From positions 37,949 through 101,948 of the forward strand of contig QJPP01000446.1 in NCBI GenBank assembly GCA_003996215.1: 64,000 nucleotides of DNA, read 5' to 3'. Source of the DNA: Jaltomata sinuosa (Eukaryota > Streptophyta > Magnoliopsida > Solanales > Solanaceae). The notes beneath the pieces are model-generated. The model was not told where the DNA came from. It did not search any database and saw nothing but the letters and a program-made list of their open reading frames with translations. Below, in pieces: positions 1-11,200 of the stretch. Position 1 is the stretch's first letter, and each line of letters begins with the position of its first letter. A program made the translations under genes and the position numbers.

Positions 1-537
1 TTTGTTTTTATGACCGTGGTGTCCGAGCCAGCTTTCGCGCACCTCGACTAAATCCACGGGATACCTGTCACCTCCCACTAGCAACAGGTACCAGGTAACT
101 CCATTCATCAAGGCTAAAACACTCAATATAAAATCTTTTTTTTTATGACCGTGGTGTCCGAGCCAGCTTTCGTGCACCTCGATTAAATCCACGAGATACC
201 TGTCACCTCCTACCAGCAACAGGTAACTTCGTCCACCAAGGCTAAAACACTCGATATAAAATCTTTTTTTTTAATGATCGTGGTGTCTAGGCCAGCTTTC
301 GCGCACCTCGACACCTCGACTAAATACACGGGATACCTGCCACCTCCCACCCGCAACATGTACCAGGTAACTCCGTCCACCAAGGCTTTAACACTCAATA
401 TAAAATCTTTTTACACCAGGCCAGCTTTCGCGTACCTCGACTAAATCCACCGAATACATGTCACCTCCCACCAGCAACAAGTACCATGTAACTCTATCCA
501 CCAACGCTAGAACACTCGATACAAAATCTATCTTAAG
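1..537 (-). repeat. Tandem array of a SINE-tail-like unit, four copies
   Basis: Four imperfect copies of a roughly 125-bp unit follow one another, each with the words gtccgagccagctttcg, cacctcgactaaatccacg and cctgtcacctcccac. Read on the minus strand the unit matches the 3' part of the SINE-like element at 2640-3076 (spacer, AGTCGAGGTGCGCGCAAGCT, then a CACCACGGT end). The array lies downstream of H2A.Z exon 1 on the minus strand, so it is probably inside the first intron of that gene. No coding potential is seen. Confidence 0.75.
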
Positions 538-640
538 AGTACCCAAAAAAAAAAAAAATACCATAACAAATCAAAAATTGAAGATTTAACAACAAACCCA
601 GATATTTTTTTGAGCAAAAAAACTAAGAAAAATAGGAAAC

Positions 641-751
641 CTGAAGACCAGCACGAGAAGAACGAGAAGTGGGTTTCTTCTTGTCCTTTTCTTTGTCCTT
701 GTTTGCCGCTGTTTTCCCCATTATCAAACCCTTTGCACCTTTCCCCGACAT
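641..751 (-). CDS. Histone H2A.Z variant, first coding exon (partial gene)
   Basis: Reading down from the ATG at 751-749, 37 codons encode a basic tail that begins MSGKGAKGLIMGK and ends TSRSSRAGLQ. This is the N-terminal tail of plant H2A.Z, just before the FPVGR start of the histone fold. The exon ends exactly at CAG, followed by a GT donor at 640-639, a usual intron position for plant H2A.Z genes. The replacement histone H2A.Z is put into nucleosomes near transcription start sites by the SWR1 complex. The remaining exons are not in the window: 1-640 holds only repeats, so they must lie to the left. The 5' UTR and promoter are above 752. The ATG is the only one in frame with this tail. The identification rests on one exon, but the tail is distinctive. 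Confidence 0.87.
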
Positions 752-837
752 TTTTCTTGATCGAAATTGGCTAACTTGACGATTCGAATTCTTTTTTTGA
801 TTGTAAAAGAAAAAAAAATCACAACTCAGCACAGTCG

Positions 838-2625
838 AATGAACAGAAAAAGAGAGAGAGAATAAATAATGTGAATATATGTGATAGGGACTAAGTTAGG
901 GGGTAGGGGGTTGGGGCGAGGAGGGGTAAGTTATGGAAGTGTTTTTTACTATATTACCCTTGATTTGTTTTTTTTCCCCTCAAATCGTGTTGGATATCCG
1001 TATTGAAAGTTCAACTAATCTAAATTCGCGACAGAAAGTCTTACTTGATCCGTAACAAAAATGATTTAATATTAACGGTATATGGTATTGGTATGCATTT
1101 TATAAAAATTTGGTATTTGATACGGTATATGGTATTGTTATAATATTAACAAATATTAAAAAAGTATTAGTACAAAATTATTTATTTAGACGCTGGACTT
1201 TTGACTACTCCATCTTAATTGAAATGTCCTTTTTGGGTGATTGATTAACGAAGAAAATTATTTGTACTTTTTTTCTCAAATATTCTTCATGTTTAAGATC
1301 TTAATATGATATAATTGAGACGCTTCTTGAAAAGGGCGAAGTCGGTATTAGCTAAAAGTCAACTCAAACTCTTTTTTTAGTTCCACTTCTATTATATGAG
1401 TACATGTAAGTTGAAATCGACCAAACTATGATTATCAATTTACCATATCGCAAAATATCAAAATTAAATTTTAAATTGTCAAAACATATCGAATTAATTT
1501 GGTATGATAATGATATAGTATTTTTAAAAACTAAAATTATCGAACCAAAATTTTCAATTCCGTACTATTGCCTACCCCTACTCACAGCACACAGTCAAAC
1601 TTATCACGGTGGAGGACATATATGTCTCATCCTCTGGAGCTATTATTGAAGATTATAGGTATTAGCTGACGATCAATAAAATTACTATTGCTCATATTTG
1701 GAGAAGGCGAACAAATATGCAAATTTCTTGACAAATAAAAGACATAAGCATGAAAAAAATATAATAATCTGAAAGCTCATTCTCCATGTTGATTCCAACA
1801 TTTTGCCTTTGAAGATTTTAACTAGTTTATTTAGTTTTTTTCACTACCTGAAAGTTATTCAAAGTCAATCCCAAAAAATAGTGAAAGCTTCATAGAGTTT
1901 TTCTGTCCAATTATAAATAGCCTGTTTTTTGAAAAAATTTATCTCATATCTTATATATATATATATATTGACTTTTTGCAACTCATTAAATTATTTTTAA
2001 TAATTTAACGTAAACACTCTATACGGTCATACGGGTAATTCTTTACCTACAATTATTCTTTACTCTATTCGCTACAACTTTACTCAATTTTTAAAAATCT
2101 AAAATTCAATGAGTATACATCATCCCTTCATAGATAGATATAATATACTCCACGTGAAAATTACTATTGTATTGAGTGTTTACTTCAAATCAATATGTTC
2201 ATGATATAGTTAAAGCTAAACACAGTGCAAAAAATTTAAGTGCAAATAAATTTATATCATCTTCTATTAATTTTATTTTGTAAAAAATCTCAAAAGGCAC
2301 ACCAACTGCTTAAGATACGTCCTTGTGATTATTGACCTCTTATAATTAGTTAATTTATATTAATAATTTAAGAATTATTTAGACTATCAGTATATCTAAG
2401 TCAAATTTTAAGTTAAAAAACACGTTAACGAGGAGATTATTTAGGTGTCAAATGAGGCTTCATGACTTGTCAACAACACCTACCTAAAAAGTTGAAGACT
2501 TGTAAAAGTCTATGCCATTAGTCAAGTTGGTCCCCAACCATTTTGCACGTAATAGAACTATTCCTCATCAAGTTTACCACTCTGTCACAATCCTCGTTGA
2601 TTATACAAATCAACTTTTGAATATA
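838..2625. other. Spacer between H2A.Z and the receptor kinase
   Basis: This AT-rich spacer holds the H2A.Z promoter on its left side. It also holds degenerate MITE-like sequence with repeated ggtatatggtattg words near 1070-1140 and related sequence at 1420-1585. A short (TA)n run is at 1953-1968. I see no convincing gene. The 73-codon open frame at 1428-1649 lies inside the MITE-like sequence. Confidence 0.6.
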
Positions 2626-2639
2626 AAATGAAAGTTAGC

Positions 2640-3076
2640 GCACTCAAGGGTGTGGCCTGGTGGTCAATGAAGTGGATTAAGAACCATGTGGTCTCATGTT
2701 CAAATTACAGCAGAGACAAAAAAAACGAGGTGACTTCTTCCTATTTGTTAGTGGACAGATTTACCTGATACCTGTTGGTGGCGGCAGATAGCAAGTATCT
2801 CGTGAAATTAGTCGAGGTGAGTTACCTGGTTCGTGTTGCTGGTGAAAGGTAGCAAATATCCTGTGGAATTAGTCGAGGTGCGTGCAAACTGATCGAGAGT
2901 TACCTAGTACATGTTGTTGGTGGAAAGTAGCAAGTATACCGTGAAATTAGTTGAGGTGCGTACAAGCTGACCCAGGATTACCTGGTACCTGTTATTGATG
3001 GGAGATAGCAAGTATCACGTGAAATTAATCGAGGTGCGCGCAAGCTGATCCGAACACCACCGTTTATCAAAAACAA
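2640..3076 (+). mobile_element. tRNA-derived SINE with internally amplified body
   Basis: The head, ggtgtggcctggtggtcaat, resembles a tRNA A box, and ctcatgttcaaattac about 40 bp further on resembles a B box. The body holds four imperfect copies (about 95 bp each) of a unit with the words acctggtacctgtt, gcaagtat and attagtcgaggtgcg. It ends in gaacaccaccgtttatcaaaaac. Flanks aatgaaagttagc (left) and aatggaagctagc (right) look like a decayed TSD. It lies about 200 bp upstream of the receptor kinase start and is related to the array at 1-537, in the opposite orientation. Confidence 0.7.
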
Positions 3077-3298
3077 TGGAAGCTAGCTAAGAGTATCATG
3101 TAAAGTAGTCAACTAATACTACACAATGAGGAAAATTCTAATATTCTTCCTAATCAATCAAAGGTAGAGAAAATGTCCTGCTTGCATATTTTGACAAGGT
3201 CAATTTTTCAACAGTTCAACAAAAATGAATAAACTTTGTAAGAACATAGTTCAAATAATCTATACAAAATTTTCATACTAGAACAAAATAGTTCTTTA

Positions 3299-6200
3299 AT
3301 GGCATGGCTAAAATTTCTACTACTATTTCTCTTCTTCATAAATCTTTCTTATTCCCAAACAGACACTATTTTTCAAGGCCAACACCTTAGTATTGGAGAA
3401 AAATTGGAATCAGCAAACAAAGAATTCAGGCTTGAGTTTTTCAGTCCTGATGCCAATAAAACTCATTATATAGGCATATTCTACAATTTACCCTCCAACA
3501 CGACGTTATTCCCCGATGATTATCGCCCCGTTTGGGTTGCTAATCGCGATAATCCGATACAATATGCATCAGGTAACAATCTCACATTGGATGGAGATGG
3601 AAAGTTGAAAATTTTCTATGGAAGGGCCAGTTTTGTTTTGTTGAGTTCTTATAATGTAAAAAAAAGAAATGCAAGTGTTACACTATTTGACAATGGTAAT
3701 TTTGTGTTGGTGGAATTGAATACTAATGGTTCTGTGAATAGAACTTTGTGGCAAAGTTTTGATTATCCTACTGATACATTATTACCTGGGATGAAACTTG
3801 GTAGAAATGTTAAAACAGGACAGATATGGTCACTGACTTCTTGGATAAGCGAAAATGTACCAGCCTCGGGGTCTTTTACGATTGGTATAGACACGAATGA
3901 CATTGACCAATTGATAATATGGTGGCTAGGAAGTGTGTATTGGACGAGTGGACGTTGGGGGAATGGGACGTTTGGCAATGTATCGCGAGTATCACACTAT
4001 GAATACGCGGGATTCAGCTTTGTTTCAACAGAGGATGAGAAATACGTTACTTACTCGGTCAATGAGGCTCGAACTTTGTCTAGATATGCAATAGATACAT
4101 TTGGTTTTATTAAGGAAAGAGGGGCACCAGGACCTTTTGGGGTGTGTTTTTACAAGCCTAGTGCTGGTTGTGTGACAGCAGAATCATCGATCGGGTGCTC
4201 GATTAGAAATGATTCGTGGTTCGAGAGGACGCCAAACAGTGTTTCGGGTAATAGATTTAGGTTTGGAAACAACAACATGAGTCTATTTGATTGCAAGAGA
4301 CAGTGTCAGAACAATTGTTCTTGTGCTGCTTTTGCCTCTATCACTGCTACTGGAACTGGTTGTGAAATTTGGAGTAATGTATCTATTTTGAGTTCATTAA
4401 ATCAATCAGATGTTTTCATTCTTGATGCTGAAAGAGGTATGCTCATATTTACCTCATTATCTTTTTTTTTGTTGCTGTCGTGTGACCAGGAGGTAGGTCA
4501 CAATATCAATAGGTTGATTGTTTCGCTCCTGTATCTTCCCAAAGGAAAAAAGATCTCTGAGAATTGTTTCCTGAATCCAAAAGAGAGTACTTGGGTTCTC
4601 CCAATAACTAAAAAGTGTAGCATGCTTGAATGGTTCGAGCTGTGAAAACAGTCTCTTGCAGAAATGGTCCGGCATAGTGAGAGCTTAGTGACCGGGCTGC
4701 CCTTTTTTTTTTATGATAGCAACATAACTTTTGACAGATATAAACAGTTGATGCACTTTCATTTGCTTTTTTCTTGCAACATTATTTCTCTGTCTTGCAA
4801 GTAATTAGAGTGAGTAAAGCGGGCTCTAACGATGAATTGTGCAATGTGTTTTCGTAGATTTGGTGCCAACAAGAAATCGGAGCACTACAAATGTACCAAA
4901 CACAAACACATTCTTACTTCCTCCAGGTTTAGCACCAGCACCATCTTCCAATTCAACGCCAGGATCTTCTAAAGGAACTTGTATGTATTGTGTCAATCTA
5001 GCTCTTGATTTATTGTATATGAGCCCATTTAACAAAGGATCATATGTTTTATGCACGTATTCTCTTTTAGAATCCTCATACACAGTCTAGTCCTTGTTTC
5101 GAGTATATTCAGAGAAACATCCGTTAGATCATCTGTTTAAAACTGCAGAATTTGAAATGCATCTCACTGTTGTAAAATTTATTAGGATAAATGCATATAA
5201 TATGAGTTATGACCAAAAATATACTTTCAAAAGTTTTTGGAATTTTGACTCATTGTGTTGATCTTGTTATTGTTCCTTTTCTGAATGCTCTGCACTGCTT
5301 TCCTTATTAGTTGTCATGTTTTCTTCACTGTCGTTTTTTCTTCTCGTAACTACTTTGATTTGCTGCACATGTGAGCTGAGGGTCCTTTGAAACAGCCTCT
5401 CTACCTCCACGAGGTAGGGGTAAGGTCTGCGTACACTCTATCCTCCTCAGACCCCACTTGTGGGAATTCACTCGGTATGTTATTGTTGTTGTTGTTGTTG
5501 TTGACTCATTGTGTTGATGCAGCAATAAAATGGTGGATATGGCTTATAGCTGCAATCGGTTTAACACTATTCGTAGGACTTAGTTCCCTATGCTACCTTT
5601 TGCGCGGAAAAGGTGAGCACTAGAAGAATTTAGCTAGAAACTTGCACCAGTAAAATTCAAACTATGTTGCTCGGACTCTGCTATTGCTGCCACACCCCTG
5701 TCGAATCTTCAAAAAAATGCACTACTTTTGGAGGATCTGACACACACCATATGGCATATTTTAAGAGTCCGAGCAATATAGAAATGCAATACTTGGGTTC
5801 TGATATCACAACTTCCTCTTTCAGTATCAGGGAAAGCAAAAGCAACAGCTTTGCTATTGCTTAATCAAACAACAAATAGATCTAAAAACAGAAAAATAGA
5901 CAAGAAAATGGGCCATGAAGTGCAGTTATACAGCCTCGAAAGCCTAGCAATCGCGACAGACAATTTTTCACCAGGAAATAAGCTCGGAGAGGGTGGATTC
6001 GGACCAGTTTACAAGGTGAACATGAAGCTTTATAGATGAATATGATTCGCGCAAGCATAAATACTGAAACGAGTCATTTTTTTTCTCAGGGAGAATTGCC
6101 TGATGGGCAAGAAGTAGCTATAAAAAGGCTTTCGACAAGTTCTGGACAAGGCCTACTGGAGTTCAAGAATGAAATTTTATTGATTGCAAAACTTCAACAT

Positions 6201-7232
6201 ACTAACCTTGTTAGGCTTTTAGGATACTGTACTCAACGCGAAGAACGGATATTAGTATACGAATACATGCACAACAAAAGCCTAGACTTCTTCCTTTTTG
6301 GTAAGTATCAGACTTTTCATCTTCAACAATCATAGAATACTTTCAAGCAATTTCATTCTTTACAATGATATGAACAGATAGTAACAAAAAGGAGCTACTA
6401 AATTGGGACACACGATTCAGAATCATCGAAGGGGTTGCTCAAGGTCTACTGTATCTGCATAAATATTCAAGGTTGAAAGTGATTCACAGAGATTTAAAAT
6501 CGAGCAATATCTTACTTGACGTTGACATGAATCCAAAGATATCCGACTTTGGTATGGCGAGGATATTTGGAAGGCAAGAATCTGAAGCAAACACGAAAAG
6601 AATTGTTGGAACACAGTAAGTAAAACAAGCAATGTTATCATATACGAGTTTATATTACTTGAAATTCTGAAATGCACTTTTCGGATACAACTTCAGTGGC
6701 TATATGTCTCCGGAGTATGCCTTGAGAGGCATTGTTTCAACGAAGACGGATGTATTCAGCTTTGGAGTTTTACTGTTAGAAATTGTTAGTGGCAAGAAAA
6801 ACAACAGCTGCTATGATTCCGAACATCCACTAAACCTCATAGGACTGGTAAGTCTCTAGACTAACATATGAGCTTATCTCACGAAACGTAGAAACATAAA
6901 ACTGTTAGTACTATGTTTTCTAGGCATGGGAATTGTGGAGAGAAGAGAGAGCTTTGGAGCTAATAGACTCAACGCTGATTGAATCATGCTCACGGGATGA
7001 AGTAATGAGATGCATTCATGTGGGACTTCTTTGTGTCCAAGATTATGCAAAAGATAGGCCTTCAATGTCAAGTGTGGTTACCATGCTTATGAACGATACG
7101 AGACAACCACCACCACCACCAGAGCGACCAGGATTTTTCATAGAGAGAGGGGATCAACGTGCAGAGATCTCTGAAGAAGTAGTAAGATATTCGATAAATG
7201 GGCTATCAATATCAGAGTTGAAAGCAAGATAA
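3299..7232 (+). CDS. G-type lectin S-receptor-like Ser/Thr protein kinase, eight exons, complete
   Basis: Exons by GT/AG sites and frame: 3299-4436, 4858-4980, 5523-5612, 5825-6015, 6090-6300, 6378-6615, 6697-6847, 6924-7232. They join to 817 codons including stop (816 aa). In order: signal peptide (about 1-20, MAWLKFLLLFLFFINLSYS); bulb-lectin domain (PVWVANRDNP); S-locus-type segment (LWQSFDYPTDTLLPGMKLG); cysteine-rich PAN segment (DCKRQCQNNCSCAAF); a Pro/Ser/Thr-rich linker from exon 2; one transmembrane helix (about 424-447); kinase domain. Kinase motifs are GEGGFG, VAIK (Lys about 526), HRDLK (Asp about 623) and DFG (about 641-643), so it looks like an active RD-type kinase. No EGF domain is seen between lectin and PAN. 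The family comprises plasma-membrane receptors acting in immunity, self-recognition and development; the ligand cannot be told from sequence. It resembles the Arabidopsis CES101/At1g67520 group. Exon 4 could also start at 5831 (second AG), dropping two codons. Confidence 0.92.
4480..4712 (+). mobile_element. Au-type SINE, interrupted, in kinase intron 1
   Basis: The piece cgtgtgaccaggaggt and the later piece gaaaacagtctcttgcagaa...gagcttagtgaccgggctgccc match the Au SINE copies at 7439 and 51925. About 130 bp of unrelated sequence (about 4500-4628) splits the element inside its B-box region. The central part (about 55 bp, equivalent to the gtacaatagacccttgtggtc stretch) is deleted. It lies inside intron 1. 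Confidence 0.75.
5263..5500 (+). mobile_element. TS-type SINE with (TTG)n tail, in kinase intron 2
   Basis: It carries the family core gaaacagcctctctacct and gtctgcgtacactctatcct and ends in (GTT)n. It is bounded by a perfect 18-bp TSD, ttgactcattgtgttgat, at 5245-5262 and 5501-5518. The right TSD copy runs into the splice acceptor of exon 3 (AG at 5521-5522), so the element entered about 20 bp from a 3' splice site. Confidence 0.9.
5657..5783. mobile_element. Short MITE with ctatgttgctcggact termini, in kinase intron 3
   Basis: Terminal inverted repeats ctatgttgctcggact (left) and agtccgagcaatatag (right) flank a middle that is itself a near palindrome around ctacttttggaggatc. Related copies are at 12385-12517 and, as half an element, near 40955. 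It is non-coding. Confidence 0.75.
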
Positions 7233-7438
7233 GTTTTACCAATACAGTGAAAATTGAAAATACAAAAATGATCAGTTGGAAAGTAGCTTACTCAACATTC
7301 TTTTGATGAAGTGTAAAAAGTTTCCTAACTTCAAGTCTTCATTCATATGTACAACCTTATTTGTAGGACTGATTTCAAGTCCTGTTTCTTTGATTGTTAC
7401 ATTATTATAACTTAAATTAGAAATATTGATCGTCGGGA

Positions 7439-7627
7439 GTGGAAGGGGAGCCTTGGAGTAACTGGTAAAGTTGTGGCCATGTAACCAAGTGGTCACGGGT
7501 TCAAGCCGTGGAAACAGCCTCTGGTAGAAATGCAAGGTAAGGCTACATACAATAGACCCTTGTGGTCCGGCCCTTCCCCGGACCCCGCGCATAGCGGGAG
7601 CTTTAGTGCACCAGACTGCCCGTTATC
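7439..7627 (+). mobile_element. Au-type SINE, full length
   Basis: It begins near ggaaggggagccttgg and has the tRNA-like promoter words taaccaagtggtcacgggtt and caagccgtgg. It ends gcatagcgggagctttagtg, caccagactgccc. A perfect 12-bp TSD, tgatcgtcggga, flanks it (7427-7438 and 7628-7639). It lies in the 3' flank of the receptor kinase. Confidence 0.93.
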
Positions 7628-7823
7628 TGATCGTCGGGAATGACAATGTTTATGCAAGTATATACAATAGTGTGATTTAGAAATGAGGTCATGAATGCAT
7701 ACAGGAAGAGAAGAAAGAAAATGTTGGTCTTTGCTAATGAAGAAAGACATCATGACAGGTGAAATTCTGATGCCTCCACACTTTAAAAGGTGCACTATAG
7801 AGAAGAGTTGAATATACAACCAC

Positions 7824-7971
7824 TTCAACAACAACAACATACCCAGCGTAATTCCACCAGATAGGATCTGGGGAGGATAGGGTGTACGCAGACGTTATCC
7901 ATACCTCTTGGAGATAGAGAGGATGTTTCTGAAAGACCCTCGGCTAAAGTAACTCATAACAAAGCTAGCTT
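7824..7971 (-). mobile_element. TS-type SINE, minus orientation
   Basis: It starts with (CAA)n, the complement of the (TTG)n tail, and continues with the complement of the TS core (ggtgtacgcagacgtt, gatagagaggatgtttc). A 13-bp TSD with one mismatch, aatatacaa(c/t)cac, lies at 7811-7823 and 7972-7984. It is in the spacer between the convergent genes. Confidence 0.85.
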
Positions 7972-8232
7972 AATATACAATCACCAAATGTGTTATAGTC
8001 CCTTCACTGCCTTCAGAGGAGTTTCTGAACTCTCACCATTTGTAAATTTTAGACAAAAGGGGTAACTGGATGTACATATATTTTCTCATTCAGACTTTTA
8101 CATGTTCCACAAATTGGCTGTCAGTTAGTTTACACTCAACCTGTTCATCCCAAATTACCAATATCTCCCCCACCCCAAAAAAACAAAATAATTATTTTAC
8201 AATTTTGGTTTTCACCTCAAGTCATGAACTCA

Positions 8233-11200
8233 CTACAGTTCTGATGATTTAGCTTCATCAATGTTTTCTTTGTCGCTAACAAAAACTAAACGATCGCCAT
8301 CTCTGATCAACTCTATATCGTCGATCTCAGCTCCATCTTTGCTTACAACTTTGACCTGAGAGATTCCATATCTACTAGAACCAATTTGAAGTAGCTCTTT
8401 AAAACTCTCTGGAAGTAAAACGAGTTTTCCCGCGTTGTCCCCTTTCTCGGGGCAACACACTGTCACTCGGGGAGCGTAAGTCTTTGTTGTCGTGGCACTT
8501 ACATTAGACTCGTTTCTAGATAAAAGCACGTCGTGCTCATTGGTCTGCTTTGCTGACATTATCCCGAATAATGAGTTGTGGAAGTTATTAGTCCTACGCC
8601 TGGGACGTGATCGCCCTGATGATCCGTCTAATCCTAGAAATGAGACTCCGTGGGATGCAGGAAAGATTGTTGGCTCACTTTTGAACCTCCCAAGGAACCG
8701 AACCCCTCGTTCCTCGGGGATAGGATCAACGGATCGAGTTCTCATCACTACCCTGGATTCGAAGAGTTCTTTGATATCTTCATGTCCTTGTTGCTCAGCA
8801 AGGTCCCGGGGGGTCCAATTATGCTCGTCTGGTTGGTCAACGTTAGCCCCTCGATCCAAGAGGTACTTTACTATTTCTATGTTTCCTTCACAAACAGCAA
8901 CATGGAGTGCTGATGACCCGTTCATCTTGGGAAGCGTGACATCCCCGCCATGACGGACAATGTCCTTGAGCAAATTCAAGTTGTTTTGTTCAACAGCAAC
9001 ACAGGCGAAATGTCCCACATCACCAGCTGATAGTTTAGCACCATTGTCAATGAGTAACCGGATCACTGGCTCGTGCTTCCCCATTATAGCCTCCCACAAT
9101 GGCACATTGCCTTCTGAATCTGCGTATACAAAGAGAGTTCCGGGGCAAATCAGTAGACATTGTGAAAAAACACGGATTTAACGTTTGGACAAAAACAAAT
9201 TGTGGCAACAACAGTTTGAAAATAGAACTGGAGCATACCTCTACTGTTGGGATCAGCCCCGAAATCAAGCAGAAGAACCACACAGTTCTCAATGCCTTTA
9301 GACGCGGCGATATGCTGATGAGAGAAAACCAATAAGAAAGGGGAAAAAATGAGAAATGAATGTACATAGAATCCAAGATCGAGTAACAGAAGTTCGTAAG
9401 GGTACTATTAACCAGTGCAGATCTTCCATTGTTATCTGCTTCGTTTGGATCAAGACCGCGCTTCAACAAGTGATGCAACAATAAGTCATCACCTCTAAGT
9501 GTTGCAAAGCAAAGGGTGAGAGGCAAGTCCATTCTACCGCGAGCTAGCATGTGCTCGGTCTCCAGTAGAACTCCCTCCATTATTGGATTCTTCATTTCCT
9601 TCAAGTGCTGCTCAGAGAAAAGAGAAAAACATAACAGTTATATATTTTAGTCGAATCATGCTATTATTCGTGATCATCAAAATCAGAAATATTAAGAGGC
9701 ATTCATACCTGAAGGAGATTATTCATGATTATGGTCCCGTCCCCAACATTGGCCTGGACGATATTCAGAAATGTGGTACGATTCATACGTAGTAGCTGGC
9801 AGAGTCTCTTTGTTCGTACTGTAAATAGTTGAGGCCTATAACAAAGAACCCCGATTTCACCACAAAGATCACCAGTCCTGACCTCCCCAACAACCTGAAA
9901 TATCCATTTTGGTATCAGCTCACCACTTGTGGTTTCGGAAAAGATTTATATGTGCTTCATCAAAAAGAATCGAGTGAACGTATTGAAAATATGAAGGTTT
10001 TTGTGCATGTTAGATGAAACTTGCCTGTTCAACTCCGTTTTTAAGCACCACTAGATCCTGTCGGATAGATTCAACATTAATTAGACTTGTACTATCAAGT
10101 AAAATACCACGATACATGAAAATTTCCGCATTCAAATAACAAAAAGAGGCTGATAATTACCACAGCTCCTGTTACAAGAATATAGAAGTCGGTTGGTGCT
10201 TCGTTCTGCAAAATGACATCCTCTTTGGGAGGAAAGTACTCTGCCTTCATCTCGGAGACCTTGAATCACGGAGAAAATGTCAAATGTAAAAGAAAACGTG
10301 CTAAAAAGATTTAGGACAGCGATAAATTATCTGATTCCTATAGTACCAGCTGGAAGAGTAGATCGTTTGACACTCCGCGAAACAAGTAAACCTTATCTAC
10401 TAAAGAGTAGAAAAGAAAATGTGAAACGCTTGAACGGATGGCTTTAGGAAGAGACTCGAGTGTCTCTTGCTGCTGCAGCCCTTCCGAGTCTGTTCTGAAC
10501 TTCAAGCACAAGTGTGCAAGCATCTGATCTTGGAGGCGAGCGGGCAATTGGTTCCTCTGTGCAAAGCTTGAAGCAGCTTGAATTGTGTCTCTCTGTAGCA
10601 GCAATTCAACAGATGCATTTTAGAACCTAAAATAAAATTATAGAATTACTGATAAAACAAATCAAGCGATAAGACAATTTACTCACAAATTTTCTAGTCC
10701 TACTCGTCCCGTGCACAACCAAGTTAGTCATATTTCCTATTAAATATGCTGTCAATCCCAAGTTAAAGAGCATGTAGAAAATATCAAAGATCATTTCCCG
10801 CGTATTCTCTGGATGCAGATCACCATAACCGACTGTAGTAAGAGTAGTTATCGACCAATAAATAGAAGTGATATAACGAATCCACAAGCTCTGATTAAGG
10901 AAGTCATCCATAGAGGCTCCAATCCATGTCTTGTTTGGATTGGGATAATGAGCCGCGATCAGATAATAAAAGCATGCGGCACAATGAACAGCAAAAAGAG
11001 TGACCTATAGATAAGAAGAAAAAAAAAAACAATACATAGATTAGAACAACATCGATCAACGCTTAAACAAAGAAGCGTGAAATGTACTTACACAAACAAG
11101 CTTTGCACATCGAACCCAAAAGTAATTGAAGTTCCTATCTTTCTCCAATCTATTTCAAAGAAATAAACACAAGGTTGTTATTCACTAAGCTTCGAGGGAA

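Larger units (their letters stand above)
7233..8232. other. Convergent spacer between the kinase and potassium-channel genes
   Basis: This 1-kb spacer should contain the 3' UTRs and polyadenylation regions of both convergent genes. It holds two SINEs, listed separately, and no coding sequence. I could not place either polyadenylation site with confidence. Confidence 0.7.

Noticed and set aside
3763..3978. 71-codon minus-strand frame
   Set aside because: Antisense of receptor kinase exon 1.
7451..7530. tRNA gene suggested by A-box and B-box words
   Set aside because: These are the promoter boxes of the Au SINE; no cloverleaf with acceptor stem can be formed.
8492..8953. 153-codon plus-strand frame
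   Set aside because: Antisense of the last AKT1 exon.
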